In this document: positions 34,273 to 41,584 of the stretch, one piece after another
How positions within the stretch are numbered: the stretch's first letter is position 1
Layout of the letters: the number at the start of each line of letters is the position of its first letter
Assembly (NCBI RefSeq): GCF_013389665.1
Contig: NZ_CP058316.1
Coordinates: forward strand, 3,100,001 to 3,164,000
Origin: Microbacterium oleivorans
GTDB taxonomy: Bacteria > Actinomycetota > Actinomycetes > Actinomycetales > Microbacteriaceae
Length of the DNA: 64,000 nt
Reading direction: 5' to 3'
Made by a program: the position numbers and the translations under genes
Notes under the pieces: generated by a model
Seen by the model: the letters and a program-made list of their open reading frames with translations, nothing else
Database searches by the model: none
Told to the model about the DNA's origin: nothing

Positions 34273-35199
34273 TCAGCCGAAGACGTGCAGACCGAGGTCG
34301 GCGCTGAGGATCTCGCTCGCGATGCGCCCGCGCACGCTCGTGCCCTGGTCGTCCAGTGGGGGGCTCATCACAGCGGCGCCAAGGGTTCCGGGCACCGACA
34401 GCACGAGCGCTCCCGACACGCTCGACTTCGCCGGAACGCCGACGGAGCGCATCCAACGCCCCGATCCGTCGTAGACGCCGCACGTGGCCATCACCGCGAC
34501 GACATCGCGGGCGACCTCGGCCGAGACCACGCGTTCGCCGGAGACGGGGTTGACGCCGCCCAACGCGAGGGTGGCTCCCATCACCGCGAGGATCTCGACA
34601 TCGACGATGACCGCGCAGGCGCTCGCGTAGACCGCGACGGCATCATCGGCCGATACCGACAGTGCGCCCTCGGCCCGCATGAGGTGCGCGAGGGCGTGAT
34701 TGCGGTCGCCGAGCAGATGCTCGCTGTGGGCGACGTCATGGTCGACCTCCAGCTCTCGACCGGCGAAGCGGGAGAGCCCTGCGAGCAGCCGCGCCGACCG
34801 TTCGCGCGGATCGTCGCCGTCGACGAGGGCGCAGGTCAGGATCGCCCCGGCGTTGACCATGGGGTTCGGCGGTCGGCCGGTGTCGCTTTCGAGCTTGAGC
34901 GCGTCGAACGCCTCACCGGTCGGTTCGATGCCGACGCGGTCCAGGGCGGCGCCATCGGTGTCGGCCAGCGCCAGGGCGAAGAGGAACGGCTTGACCGCCG
35001 ACTGGATGCCGAAGGTCCGGCGGCCGTCCGCGCTCGATCGCACCGTGCCATCGGGGAGCGCGAGCGCGATGCCGAACGCGTCCGGATCGGCGTCGGCGAG
35101 CTGCGGGATGCTCGACGACCGCTCGCCCCCGCGCTCGGGCATCACGCGCTCGCGGAGCGCGTCGAGGTCGTAGTCGTGTGCCTCGCGCCCTTGTGGCAT
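34273..35199 (-). CDS. glsA: Glutaminase A
   Basis: 308-residue serine-dependent beta-lactamase-fold glutaminase, hydrolysing glutamine to glutamate and ammonia. The S-x-x-K motif is in FGIQSAVKPFLFALAL near residue 66. Further conserved parts are NPMVNAGAI near residue 111, the Tyr-containing VAVYASACAV, and the C-terminal GVPAKSSVSGAL with its conserved KSxVSGG-like motif. It lies four bases after the deformylase gene in the same direction. Three other glutamine-nitrogen genes (glnA2, glnE, glnA1) are in the window but not nearby. Confidence 0.92.
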   Translation of the reverse strand: MPQGREAHDYDLDALRERVMPERGGERSSSIPQLADADPDAFGIALALPDGTVRSSADGRRTFGIQSAVKPFLFALALADTDGAALDRVGIEPTGEAFDALKLESDTGRPPNPMVNAGAILTCALVDGDDPRERSARLLAGLSRFAGRELEVDHDVAHSEHLLGDRNHALAHLMRAEGALSVSADDAVAVYASACAVIVDVEILAVMGATLALGGVNPVSGERVVSAEVARDVVAVMATCGVYDGSGRWMRSVGVPAKSSVSGALVLSVPGTLGAAVMSPPLDDQGTSVRGRIASEILSADLGLHVFG

Positions 35200-35203
35200 G
35201 CGC

Positions 35204-35770
35204 TCAGGCGTCCAGGTCGTCGACGCCGGGCAGCCAGGTGTTGCCGGGACGTCCCCAGCCCCGCTTGCGCGCGATCTTCTGGACGGTCTTCCAGTCGCCG
35301 TCGTCGAGACGGTCGACGTACAGCACCCCGTCGAGGTGATCGAACTCGTGCTGCATGATCCGGGCTCGCCATCCGGCGACGCGGATCTCGACGGGGGAGC
35401 CGTTCGTATCGATGCCGGTCACGAGCACCTCGTCGGAGCGGCGCAGGGGGAAGCGCTCGCCGGGGAAGGACAGACAACCCTCCGACTCCTCGTCGGGATC
35501 CGGGGCGCCCGGCTCGAGCGGACGCATCCAGAGCTGGGGGTTGATGATCTCGCCACGCCAGTCGTTGCCGTCGTCGTCCTGGTACGAGTAGACGTAGATG
35601 CGCAGGCCGACCCCGACCTGGGGGGCGGCCAAGCCGACGCCCGGCGCGGTGTCCATGGTCTCGTACATGTCGCGGACGAGCTGTCGGATCTCATCCGTGA
35701 TCTCGTCGACGGGGGCGGCGGGCGCGTGCAGCACGGGGTCGCCCATGATGCGAATCGGAAGAACGGGCAC
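35204..35770 (-). CDS. def: Peptide deformylase
   Basis: 188-residue metalloenzyme removing the formyl group from nascent proteins. All three motifs are present: GVGLAAPQVG near residue 46, EGCLSFPGE near residue 97 and QHEFDHLDGVLYVDRL near residue 140. The Cys of motif 2 and both His of motif 3 bind the metal. The insertion with PDPDEES just before motif 2 is seen in some actinobacterial forms. It shares a short divergent spacer (43 nt) with the DMT transporter gene. Confidence 0.95.
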   Translation of the reverse strand: MPVLPIRIMGDPVLHAPAAPVDEITDEIRQLVRDMYETMDTAPGVGLAAPQVGVGLRIYVYSYQDDDGNDWRGEIINPQLWMRPLEPGAPDPDEESEGCLSFPGERFPLRRSDEVLVTGIDTNGSPVEIRVAGWRARIMQHEFDHLDGVLYVDRLDDGDWKTVQKIARKRGWGRPGNTWLPGVDDLDA

Positions 35771-35801
35771 GTTTCGAGCCTAATCGAGCGAGGTTCGACG
35801 T

Positions 35802-35807
35802 TAGGGT
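35802..35807 (+). promoter_or_regulatory. -10 element of the DMT transporter gene (leaderless)
   Basis: TAGGGT, 6 nt before the GTG at 35814. Confidence 0.4.
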
Positions 35808-35813
35808 CGAGAG

Positions 35814-36803
35814 GTGATTCCGTTCGTCGCGTCCCTCGATGAGGTCACCGATCAGCTCATCGGCGTCTTTCGCGAGCCCCGGATCCTCATCGGCATCCCG
35901 CTGGCGCTCCTCGGTGCCGTGTTCATGTCGTTCGGCGCGCTCTACCAGCACCGGGGGGTGCAGAAGGTCGAGCGCCTCACCAATTCGTCGGGCAGCTCCG
36001 GGCTGAGCGGTGCGCAGCTGTTCAGTCTGCTGAAGAGACCCTCGTGGGTGGTCGGGACCGTGATGCTCGGTCTCGCGATCGTGTGCCAGCTCGCCGCGCT
36101 CGCCTTCGCACCCCTGATCCTCGTGCAGCCGTTGGGCGCCGTCTCCCTCGTCATCACGACACTGCTCAATGCCCGCATCACCGGGGTCAAGCCCACCGGA
36201 CGCTCCGTTCGCTCGATCGTCGCGTGCATCGGCGGCATCCTCTCCTTCGTGACCATCGCCGCACTCGTGGCGACCGAGGAGCCCATCGACCAGACGCAGC
36301 TGATCACGATCCTCGGTCTCCTCGGGGGCGTGCTGCTGATCTCGGCGGCCGTGTGGCTGCTCGTGCGCAAGCGCGCCAAGCCGCTGTTCTACATCGCCGC
36401 CTCGGGCATCATCTACGGCTTCGTCGCGACGCTCGCGAAGGTCGTCATCTCGCGCATCCAGGCGGGGGACTTCGAGTGGCTCACGCTGCTGTGCCTCGTC
36501 GGTCTGATCGCCGCAACCGGCATCGGCGCCTACTTCGTGCAGACGGCCTACTCGGTGGGTCCGCCCGACCTGGTGATCGCCGGGCTGACCGTCATCGACC
36601 CCATCGTCGCCGTCGTCATCGGCATCGTGATCCTTCAGGAGGCGTCCACCGCGCCGTGGCCGGCGTTCGTCGGATTCGCCCTGGCCGGAGCGATCGCCGT
36701 CTACGGTGTCTCGTCGCTCGCGCGTAATCATCCGCAGGTCGTCCTCGACAGCCAACAGCTGCCGATACCGCGAGGAAGCAGGGGTCGTCCGATCGACGAC
36801 TGA
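35814..36803 (+). CDS. DMT-superfamily transporter (NIPA/EamA-like)
   Basis: 329-residue membrane protein with about nine or ten helices, beginning ILIGIPLALLGAVFMSFGAL and including a QPLGAVSLVITTLLNARI segment near residue 103 that is typical of NIPA-like and multidrug DMT permeases. The second half has GIGAYFVQTAYSVGPPDLV and the DPIVAVVIGIVILQE signature near residue 262. The C-terminal 30 residues are polar. The substrate is unknown. It is followed directly by tRNA-Met. Confidence 0.85.
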   Translation: MIPFVASLDEVTDQLIGVFREPRILIGIPLALLGAVFMSFGALYQHRGVQKVERLTNSSGSSGLSGAQLFSLLKRPSWVVGTVMLGLAIVCQLAALAFAPLILVQPLGAVSLVITTLLNARITGVKPTGRSVRSIVACIGGILSFVTIAALVATEEPIDQTQLITILGLLGGVLLISAAVWLLVRKRAKPLFYIAASGIIYGFVATLAKVVISRIQAGDFEWLTLLCLVGLIAATGIGAYFVQTAYSVGPPDLVIAGLTVIDPIVAVVIGIVILQEASTAPWPAFVGFALAGAIAVYGVSSLARNHPQVVLDSQQLPIPRGSRGRPIDD

Positions 36804-36852
36804 TCGCGCGGACGCGCGGGGCGTTGCCCGCGCGATAGGCTCGAATCCTCAG

Positions 36853-36926
36853 GGGGCGGTGGCCAAGCTGGTCAAGGCAGCGGGCTCATAACCCGACGAT
36901 CGTGGGTTCAAGTCCCACCCGCCCTA
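36853..36926 (+). tRNA. tRNA-Met (anticodon CAT), integration target
   Basis: 74-nt cloverleaf: acceptor GGGGCGG/CCGCCCT with a G-U first pair, anticodon stem-loop GCGGG-CTCATAA-CCCGA (27-43 mismatch), T-arm GTGGG-TTCAAGT-CCCAC, discriminator A, no encoded CCA. The GGG/CCC anticodon stem and TTCAA T-loop recall initiator tRNA, but C11-G24 and the D-arm fit an elongator; an Ile2 (lysidine) tRNA is less likely. Its 3' end is the left attachment site of an integrated element. Confidence 0.88.
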
Positions 36927-36928
36927 CA
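36906..36928 (+). repeat. attL core (23-bp direct repeat within tRNA-Met)
   Basis: GTTCAAGTCCCACCCGCCCT followed by ACA, covering the T-loop to the tRNA 3' end. An identical copy is at 39176-39198. Confidence 0.9.
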
Positions 36929-36969
36929 AGCCCTCGGCTCAGGTTCCCCCCTGATCCGGGGCTTTTTTT
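36928..36969 (+). terminator. Terminator downstream of tRNA-Met
   Basis: AAGCCC-T-CGG (36928-36937) pairs with CCGGGGCTT (36956-36964) with one bulged T, followed by seven T residues. It lies inside the element, so the element supplied the tRNA's present terminator. Confidence 0.7.
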
Positions 36970-36975
36970 GTACCC

Positions 36976-38148
36976 TCAGGAGGCGCGGAAACCGAGCTCT
37001 GCCCACACTTTGCCCACATCTATGGCGGCCGTGGCGCGGGCGTCGAGCTTCGTCGCGACGTCGTCGAGGTCCTCGTCGAACAGATCCGCGAACGTGTCGA
37101 GCGTCATCGCTGCGGACTTGTGCCCGAGCATGCGCTGGATGACCTTCACGTTCGCGCCGGACGAGACGGCGAGGGATGCAGCGGTGTGGCGGAGGTCGTG
37201 CGGTGTCATGCGCTCGAGGCCGGCGACGCGTAGGCCGGTGAGGAACCAGGACTTCGACGTGTGCGGCTGCCGGACGTAGTTCGCGCCGTCCGCGAAGACG
37301 GTGTCGTCGGGTCCCTTGCCGGTGCATAGCGCTGCGAGCGCGACGTCGAGGAACTGCGGGAAGGCGACGGTGCGGCGCTCCCAGTTCTTCGGCTCACCCT
37401 CGTGGAAGATCCCGTCGATCTCGACGACCGGCCGGCGGACGTGCAGTCGGCGGCGAAGCATGTTCAGGTCTCGGAATCGGAGCCCGGCGGCCTCGCTCCA
37501 CCGGATGCCGGTGTACGCGAGCAGCACGACGAGGGTGGATCGCATCGGGTCGGCGATCGCTGCGGCCAGGCGCATGACCTCGGCGTCGGTGAGGTAGCGG
37601 CGGGCCTTCGCGCTGGACTTCTTCGGCAGGTTGCCGGTCCCTCGGGCGGGGTTCGTGTGGATACGCCCGTCACGCTTCGCGTCGTCGAGGATGCCGGCGA
37701 GCACGCCCACGGCGCGCAGGACGCTCGACGCCGACTGGGGACGACCGTTCGCGCGTCCACCGAGGCGCGCGGCCGGCGCCGTGCCCGTCGTGAGCTGCGT
37801 GATCCACGCCTCGACGTCGGACGGCTTCACGTCGACCACGGAGACACGGCCCCACTTCGGTTCCACCTACACCCGCCATGACAGATGCACGGGCTTCAGC
37901 GTCGAGGGCTTGAGCCCGGACTTCTTCGACAGCCACGTCGGCCCGAGCTCGCCGACGGTGGTCTTCCCTCTGCTCGGGTCCACGTAGAGACCGCTGGTCT
38001 TCGAGACGGTCACGGACGCCAGGAACAGCTCGGCGTCGCGCTTCGTCTTGAAGCCGCGCTTGTCCGTCTGCTGCTTGTCCGGCTTCCGGTAGCGGACCCT
38101 GTACCAGGAGCCCTGCGCCGTCTCGTACTTCGTGATCGAGCCGGCCAT
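36976..38148 (-). pseudogene. Tyrosine-recombinase integrase, interrupted by amber codon and lacking the catalytic Tyr
   Basis: The full frame is 390 codons from the ATG at 38148. The N-terminal ~93 codons encode an arm-binding/AP2-like domain (SWYRVRYRKPDKQQTDKRGF, then KTKRDAELFLASV). A TAG at 37867-37869 breaks the frame, which continues without shift (VEPKWGRVSVVDVKPSDVEAW). The catalytic domain retains Arg in TGIRWSEAAGL, HDLRHTAASL and the His of MLGHKSAAM. The nucleophile position reads TLDTFADLF, Phe instead of Tyr (codon 37090-37092). The C-terminal fragment alone (GTG at 37866) could be made by reinitiation. It was probably the element's own integrase; it is now expected to be inactive. 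Confidence 0.88.
37000..37018. repeat. Left arm-type site pair, two TGCCCACA copies
   Basis: Two TGCCCACA units 11 bp apart, in the 3' end of the integrase gene, 72 nt inside attL. The same pair recurs at 39060-39078. Confidence 0.65.
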
Positions 38149-38351
38149 CAGGCGATGTCCTCGCGGTGTGTCCACATGTCTGCGCCCATCTTCGGCTGCA
38201 CGTAGACGGTGTCGCCGAGCCGCGCGAGCACGCTCTGGAAGGCGACGACGATGCTGCGCATGACTCCGAGGTCGACGGCGATCGCACCGGGGTGGCCTGC
38301 GTGATCGGGATCGCTGATCTCACGGCCAACCGGCTCGGGCGATACGCTCAT
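38148..38351 (-). CDS. Small element-borne protein coupled to the integrase
   Basis: 67-residue protein (MSVSPEPVGREISDPDHAGH...) whose TGA overlaps the integrase ATG, so the two were cotranslated. It has one helix-prone stretch (MRSIVVAFQSVLARLGDTV) and a polar C-terminus. It does not show an obvious helix-turn-helix, so an excisionase role is only suggested by position. I do not recognise the family. The ATG at 38351 is preferred to 38375, which would overlap the divergent gene further. Confidence 0.5.
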   Translation of the reverse strand: MSVSPEPVGREISDPDHAGHPGAIAVDLGVMRSIVVAFQSVLARLGDTVYVQPKMGADMWTHREDIA

Positions 38352-38354
38352 CGC

Positions 38355-38840
38355 ATGGGGGCACCGGAGCGCCAAAACGAACGCGACAGCGCGCTGAGGC
38401 GCTTGGACATCATCTACGCAGAGTTACGAGCTCTCGTTCAGCCGAGCGGGACCCTCAACGATGCGCCCTTCGCCCGCCGTGAGCAATTGGAACGCGAGGC
38501 TGCGGTTCTGCGCAAGCGATGGGATCTCCGAGATCCGAGAGACATCCCTAGCGACCCGCCGGGCCCCGTCACGAGGTTCCTGCGCCGGCAGTGGGCGTAT
38601 TACGCTGGCCCGTTTTTCCCGATGGCTGTGATGCTCGCCATCGTCTGGGTCCCGCTGGGGGTGTTGTGGCTCATCGGTGCGATCCGTGATCCCGAGGTGA
38701 TGCGCGTCACCCTCGCCGTCGGCGGCCTAGGGCTCGGCGGGGCATGGGGCGTCACGGTGGTCGGTGCGATCGCTTATCGGCGCAGACACGCGCGCCAGGC
38801 TGGCGAATCTGGGTCACGCACTGATTCGGGTGAGTCTTGA
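38355..38840 (+). CDS. Element-borne membrane protein, unknown
   Basis: 161-residue protein. Residues about 10-55 are charged and helix-prone (RRLDIIYAELRALVQPSG, then ARREQLEREAAVLRKRW). Two transmembrane helices follow near residues 78-103 (PFFPMAVMLAIVWVPLGVLW) and 113-137 (VTLAVGGLGLGGAWGVTVVG), then a basic tail. Its ATG lies only three bases from the divergent small gene's start, leaving no room for separate promoters. Its base composition looks less GC-rich than the chromosome around it. Family unknown. Confidence 0.6.
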   Translation: MGAPERQNERDSALRRLDIIYAELRALVQPSGTLNDAPFARREQLEREAAVLRKRWDLRDPRDIPSDPPGPVTRFLRRQWAYYAGPFFPMAVMLAIVWVPLGVLWLIGAIRDPEVMRVTLAVGGLGLGGAWGVTVVGAIAYRRRHARQAGESGSRTDSGES

Positions 38841-39059
38841 TCGGGACCGGGGAGGACGACTTCGACATCGGCCGGATAGTGCTCGCGATCGCTGGACTGA
38901 GGCTGATTCGCTCCGATCCTAAGCCGCCCGGGCGACCGCGGTCGAACGATCGCTGACCTCTGACTCCCTGCGCCGCGGCCACCCTCGAGGGTCAGGCGCA
39001 TTAACCGATGACGGCGCATCGCGTGCTGCATCGGATCGGCGCCGCAGCGTGACCACACG

Positions 39060-39078
39060 TGCCCACATTTTGCCCACA
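39060..39078. repeat. Right arm-type site pair, two TGCCCACA copies
   Basis: TGCCCACA-TTT-TGCCCACA in the same orientation and spacing as 37000-37018, 98 nt inside attR. Confidence 0.65.
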
Positions 39079-39126
39079 CTTACCCCCCCCTCGCGTTGTA
39101 TCACTTCGCACCAGTCCGACCCTTAA

Positions 39127-39148
39127 GAACCGCGTGATTCCGCGGTTC
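39127..39148. repeat. Hairpin near attR
   Basis: 8-bp perfect stem GAACCGCG/CGCGGTTC with a 6-nt loop, 27 nt before attR. Possible terminator or structural site. Confidence 0.5.
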
Positions 39149-39175
39149 CGAGGAAGCGTCGCCGCGGTGGGGAGA

Positions 39176-39198
39176 GTTCAAGTCCCACCCGCCCTACA
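39176..39198 (+). repeat. attR core (23-bp direct repeat, displaced tRNA-Met 3' end)
   Basis: Identical to 36906-36928. The preceding base differs (A here, G at the tRNA), which fixes the repeat's left edge. Confidence 0.9.
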
Positions 39199-39264
39199 CC
39201 GCGGGGCGCCGGGCGGGTGGGACGGTCCACGTCCACCCGTCCGGCACCTGCCGATCCGATCCGG

Positions 39265-39444
39265 TCAGGGATGGCTGATCGACGGATCCTGCGGGAAGCC
39301 GGTGTTGTCGTCGGCGTCGCCACTGTCCGCGCCGGCTCGCGCGGCGTCGACCTTGACTTCGTCGCTCACGGCGTCGGTCGGGGCGCCGTTATCGGCGTGG
39401 GCATCGTCGGCGTCGCGGTGGTTGGGGGTGCTGCTGTCGTTCAT
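39265..39444 (-). CDS. Small acidic protein, probably disordered
   Basis: 59-residue frame beginning MNDSSTPNHRDADDAHADNG and ending in FPQDPSISHP. It is very rich in Asp, Ala and Asn, with few hydrophobic residues, so it is likely intrinsically disordered. The ATG at 39444 has AAAGGA seven bases upstream, which supports real translation. It lies just outside the integrated element and is divergent from DUF3145. The family is not recognised. The overlapping plus-strand frame at 39217-39504 lacks such a ribosome site and is rejected. Confidence 0.6.
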   Translation of the reverse strand: MNDSSTPNHRDADDAHADNGAPTDAVSDEVKVDAARAGADSGDADDNTGFPQDPSISHP

Positions 39445-39534
39445 GTCTATTCCTTTCGTCTACTCCAGGGTCGCCGCAGGAGAGGCGGCACGGAACCGGC
39501 TTGACACCCGCGCGGGAGGCCCGGCATCCCGGTG

Positions 39535-39564
39535 TTGTGAATCCTCAGGGTGATGGGCGATAAT
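39535..39564 (+). promoter_or_regulatory. Promoter of the DUF3145 gene
   Basis: TTGTGA (39535-39540), 18-nt spacer, GATAAT (39559-39564), about 77 nt before the start codon. One of the few -35/-10 pairs in the window resembling the sigma-70-like consensus. Confidence 0.5.
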
Positions 39565-39641
39565 CGACGCGACAACCGAAAACACCGCCGCATCCGGTCT
39601 CAGGTCGTAGGGGAAGACGTACCTGACGAAACGGAGAAGTC

Positions 39642-40145
39642 ATGGCGACACCACAGGCGCGTGGAGTGATCTTCATCCACTCCGCGCCACGCGCGTTGTG
39701 CCCGCACCTCGAGTGGGCGGCAGGACGTGCGCTCGGGCGCGCGGTGAATTTCGATTGGGATGACCAGCCGGTGCTCGATGGCAGCCGTCGAGCCGAGTTC
39801 TACTGGGAGGGACCGGCCGGTACGGGCGCAGCACTCGCGACGGCGATCCGCGGCTGGGAGCACCTCCGCTTCGAGGTCTCGGAGGATCCGACGCCGCGCA
39901 CCGACGGCGGGCGGTGGATGCACACGCCGAGCCTCGGCATCCACTACGCCCAGACGGACGCCTCGGGCAACGTCGTCATCGGCGAGGATCGCATCCGCTA
40001 CGCCATGGAGATCGCCGCGGGCGACGTGTACGAGCTGCAGCGCGAGCTCGACGTCGCCCTCGGCGTCGCGTGGGACGAGGAGCTCGAGCCCTTCCGTCAC
40101 GCGGGCGACGATGTCGCCGTCGTCTGGCTGCACAAAGTGGGCTGA
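39642..40145 (+). CDS. DUF3145 family protein
   Basis: 167-residue cytosolic protein conserved in actinobacteria, function unknown. It starts GVIFIHSAPRALCPHLEWAAG and has the typical FYWEGPAGTGAALATAIRGW segment near residue 57 and the EITAGD-like MEIAAGDVYELQREL near residue 125. It converges on the fatty acid synthase cluster and often accompanies it in actinobacteria, hinting at a link to lipid metabolism, but no mechanism is evident. Confidence 0.88.
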   Translation: MATPQARGVIFIHSAPRALCPHLEWAAGRALGRAVNFDWDDQPVLDGSRRAEFYWEGPAGTGAALATAIRGWEHLRFEVSEDPTPRTDGGRWMHTPSLGIHYAQTDASGNVVIGEDRIRYAMEIAAGDVYELQRELDVALGVAWDEELEPFRHAGDDVAVVWLHKVG

Positions 40146-40249
40146 CCCGCCGATCAGACCTCAGTCGTCCCGTGCGCCCGTACCGGGCCCCGGTGCCGCA
40201 ACCCCGGGGAACGGGAGCGCGTGCGGGTCGGCTGACCGCAGGAAGAACA

Positions 40250-40279
40250 GAACCCCCGGAGAGCGATCCCCGGGGGTTC
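40250..40279. terminator. Bidirectional terminator between DUF3145 and fabF
   Basis: 10-bp stem GAACCCCCGG/CCGGGGGTTC with a 10-nt loop, between convergent genes. Confidence 0.8.
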
Positions 40280-40294
40280 GTTCGCGCGAGCGTG

Positions 40295-41533
40295 TCAGGC
40301 CGAGCGGAAGGCGACGACGGCGTTGTGGCCGCCGAACCCGAACGAATTGCTGATCGCGAGCAGGTCTCCCGAGCCGAGCGGCTGCGTATCGCCCGACACG
40401 CGGAACGGCACGGCGGGATCCTGCTCGGTGATGTTGATCGTGGGCGGAGCGATGCGCTCGCGCAGCGCGAAGATGGTGAAGATGGCTTCCAGCGCTCCCG
40501 TGCCGCCGAGCAGGTGGCCGGTGGAGGCTTTCGTCGCCGAGACGGGGATCTCGTCGACGCGGGCGCCGAACACGCTGCGCAGTGCCGTGTACTCGTTGGG
40601 GTCCCCGACCGGGGTCGACGTGGCGTGCGCATTGATGTGGGCGACGTCGTCGGGCGAGGCGTCGGCCTGCTCGAGCGCGGCCCGGACGGCCCGCGACGCG
40701 CCGATTCCCTCGGGGTCGTTGGCGGTGATGTGATACGAGTCCGCCGTCACACCGCCGCCGACCGCGTACGCGTAGATCTTCGCGCCGCGTGCCTTGGCGT
40801 GTTCTTCTGTCTCGAGGATGAGGACGCCCGCGCCCTCGCCCATCACGAAGCCGTCACGGTCGACGCTCGTCGGACGCGAAGCGGTCGCCGGGTCGTCGTT
40901 CCGGCGCGACAACGCCTGCATCGACGAGAACGACGCCATCGTGATCGGATGGATCGCCGACTCGGTGCCGCCCGCGATCACCACGTCGGCCAGACCGTCC
41001 TGCAGATGCTCGATCGCGTTCACGATCGACTCCGTGCTCGATGCGCACGCGCTCGCCACGGTGCGCGCGAACGCCCGGGCCTCGAAGTGCAGCGAGAGGT
41101 TGCCGGCTGCGGCGTTGGGCATGAGCATGGGGACCGTCATCGGCAGGACGCGACGCGGCCCCTTCTCGCGCAGCGTGTCCCACGCGTCGAGGAGCGTCCA
41201 CACGCCGCCGATGCCGGTCGCGAAGTCGACACCCAGACGCTCGGGGTCGACGTCCGGGCTGCCGGCGTCGGCCCATGCCTCCATCGCCGCGACCATCGCG
41301 AACTGCGATGCGGGGTCCAGGCGCTTGGCGACCGGGCGCTCGAGGATGCTGTCGGGTCGCACGATGGCCTCGGCGGCGAACGTGACGGGGATCTGGTACT
41401 TCTCGACCCATTCGTGCTCGAGGGTGCGCGCGCCGGACCGACCGGCGAGCAGGCCTTCCCAGCTCTCGGGAGCGGTGCCGCCCAGGGGGGAGGACGCTCC
41501 GATTCCGGTGACGACGATACGCGGGGTACTCAT
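40295..41533 (-). CDS. fabF: 3-oxoacyl-ACP synthase II
   Basis: 412-residue thiolase-fold condensing enzyme that elongates acyl-ACP with malonyl-ACP. The catalytic Cys is in SACASSTESIVNAI near residue 164. The two His are in NAHATSTPVGD near residue 302 and STGHLLGGTGALEAI near residue 338. It starts with the usual RIVVTGIGASSPLG. It is the last gene of the fabD-fabH-acpP-fabF cluster and is separated from acpP by a strong hairpin that probably lowers its transcription. Confidence 0.96.
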   Translation of the reverse strand: MSTPRIVVTGIGASSPLGGTAPESWEGLLAGRSGARTLEHEWVEKYQIPVTFAAEAIVRPDSILERPVAKRLDPASQFAMVAAMEAWADAGSPDVDPERLGVDFATGIGGVWTLLDAWDTLREKGPRRVLPMTVPMLMPNAAAGNLSLHFEARAFARTVASACASSTESIVNAIEHLQDGLADVVIAGGTESAIHPITMASFSSMQALSRRNDDPATASRPTSVDRDGFVMGEGAGVLILETEEHAKARGAKIYAYAVGGGVTADSYHITANDPEGIGASRAVRAALEQADASPDDVAHINAHATSTPVGDPNEYTALRSVFGARVDEIPVSATKASTGHLLGGTGALEAIFTIFALRERIAPPTINITEQDPAVPFRVSGDTQPLGSGDLLAISNSFGFGGHNAVVAFRSA

Positions 41534-41552
41534 GGGTCTCCTCGATGGAACC

Positions 41553-41578
41553 CCGGCGGGGGCGTGCGCCCCCGCCGG
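41553..41578 (-). terminator. Intercistronic hairpin between acpP and fabF
   Basis: 11-bp perfect GC stem (41553-41563 with 41568-41578), GTGC loop, just after the acpP stop. Likely a partial terminator or 3' stabiliser rather than a full stop, since fabF has no evident promoter of its own. Confidence 0.65.
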
Positions 41579-41584
41579 TGCGGG

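Larger units (their letters stand above)
38841..39175. other. Non-coding right end of the element
   Basis: No convincing gene. It holds the right arm-type repeats (39060-39078), a run of eight C residues near 39083, and a hairpin at 39127-39148. Frames here on either strand lack domain-like sequence. Confidence 0.6.
36906..39198. mobile_element. 2.27-kb remnant element integrated at tRNA-Met
   Basis: The region is bounded by 23-bp perfect direct repeats, one being the tRNA-Met 3' end. It contains a broken tyrosine integrase pointing at the tRNA, one small coupled gene, one divergent membrane protein gene and a ~340-nt non-coding end. Paired 11-bp-spaced TGCCCACA repeats flank both ends like integrase arm sites. 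Its GC looks lower than its neighbours around 38.3-38.9 kb. With no structural, replication or transfer genes, it is best read as a deletion remnant of a phage or integrative element, or a minimal passenger element. Confidence 0.85.

Noticed and set aside
38774..39079. Minus-strand frames in the right end of the element
   Set aside because: They start inside the arm-type repeats, have no ribosome site and no domain-like content.
39217..39504. Plus-strand 95-codon frame near attR
   Set aside because: It overlaps the minus-strand acidic protein that has a proper ribosome site, and its Val/Gly-rich sequence looks like a shadow.
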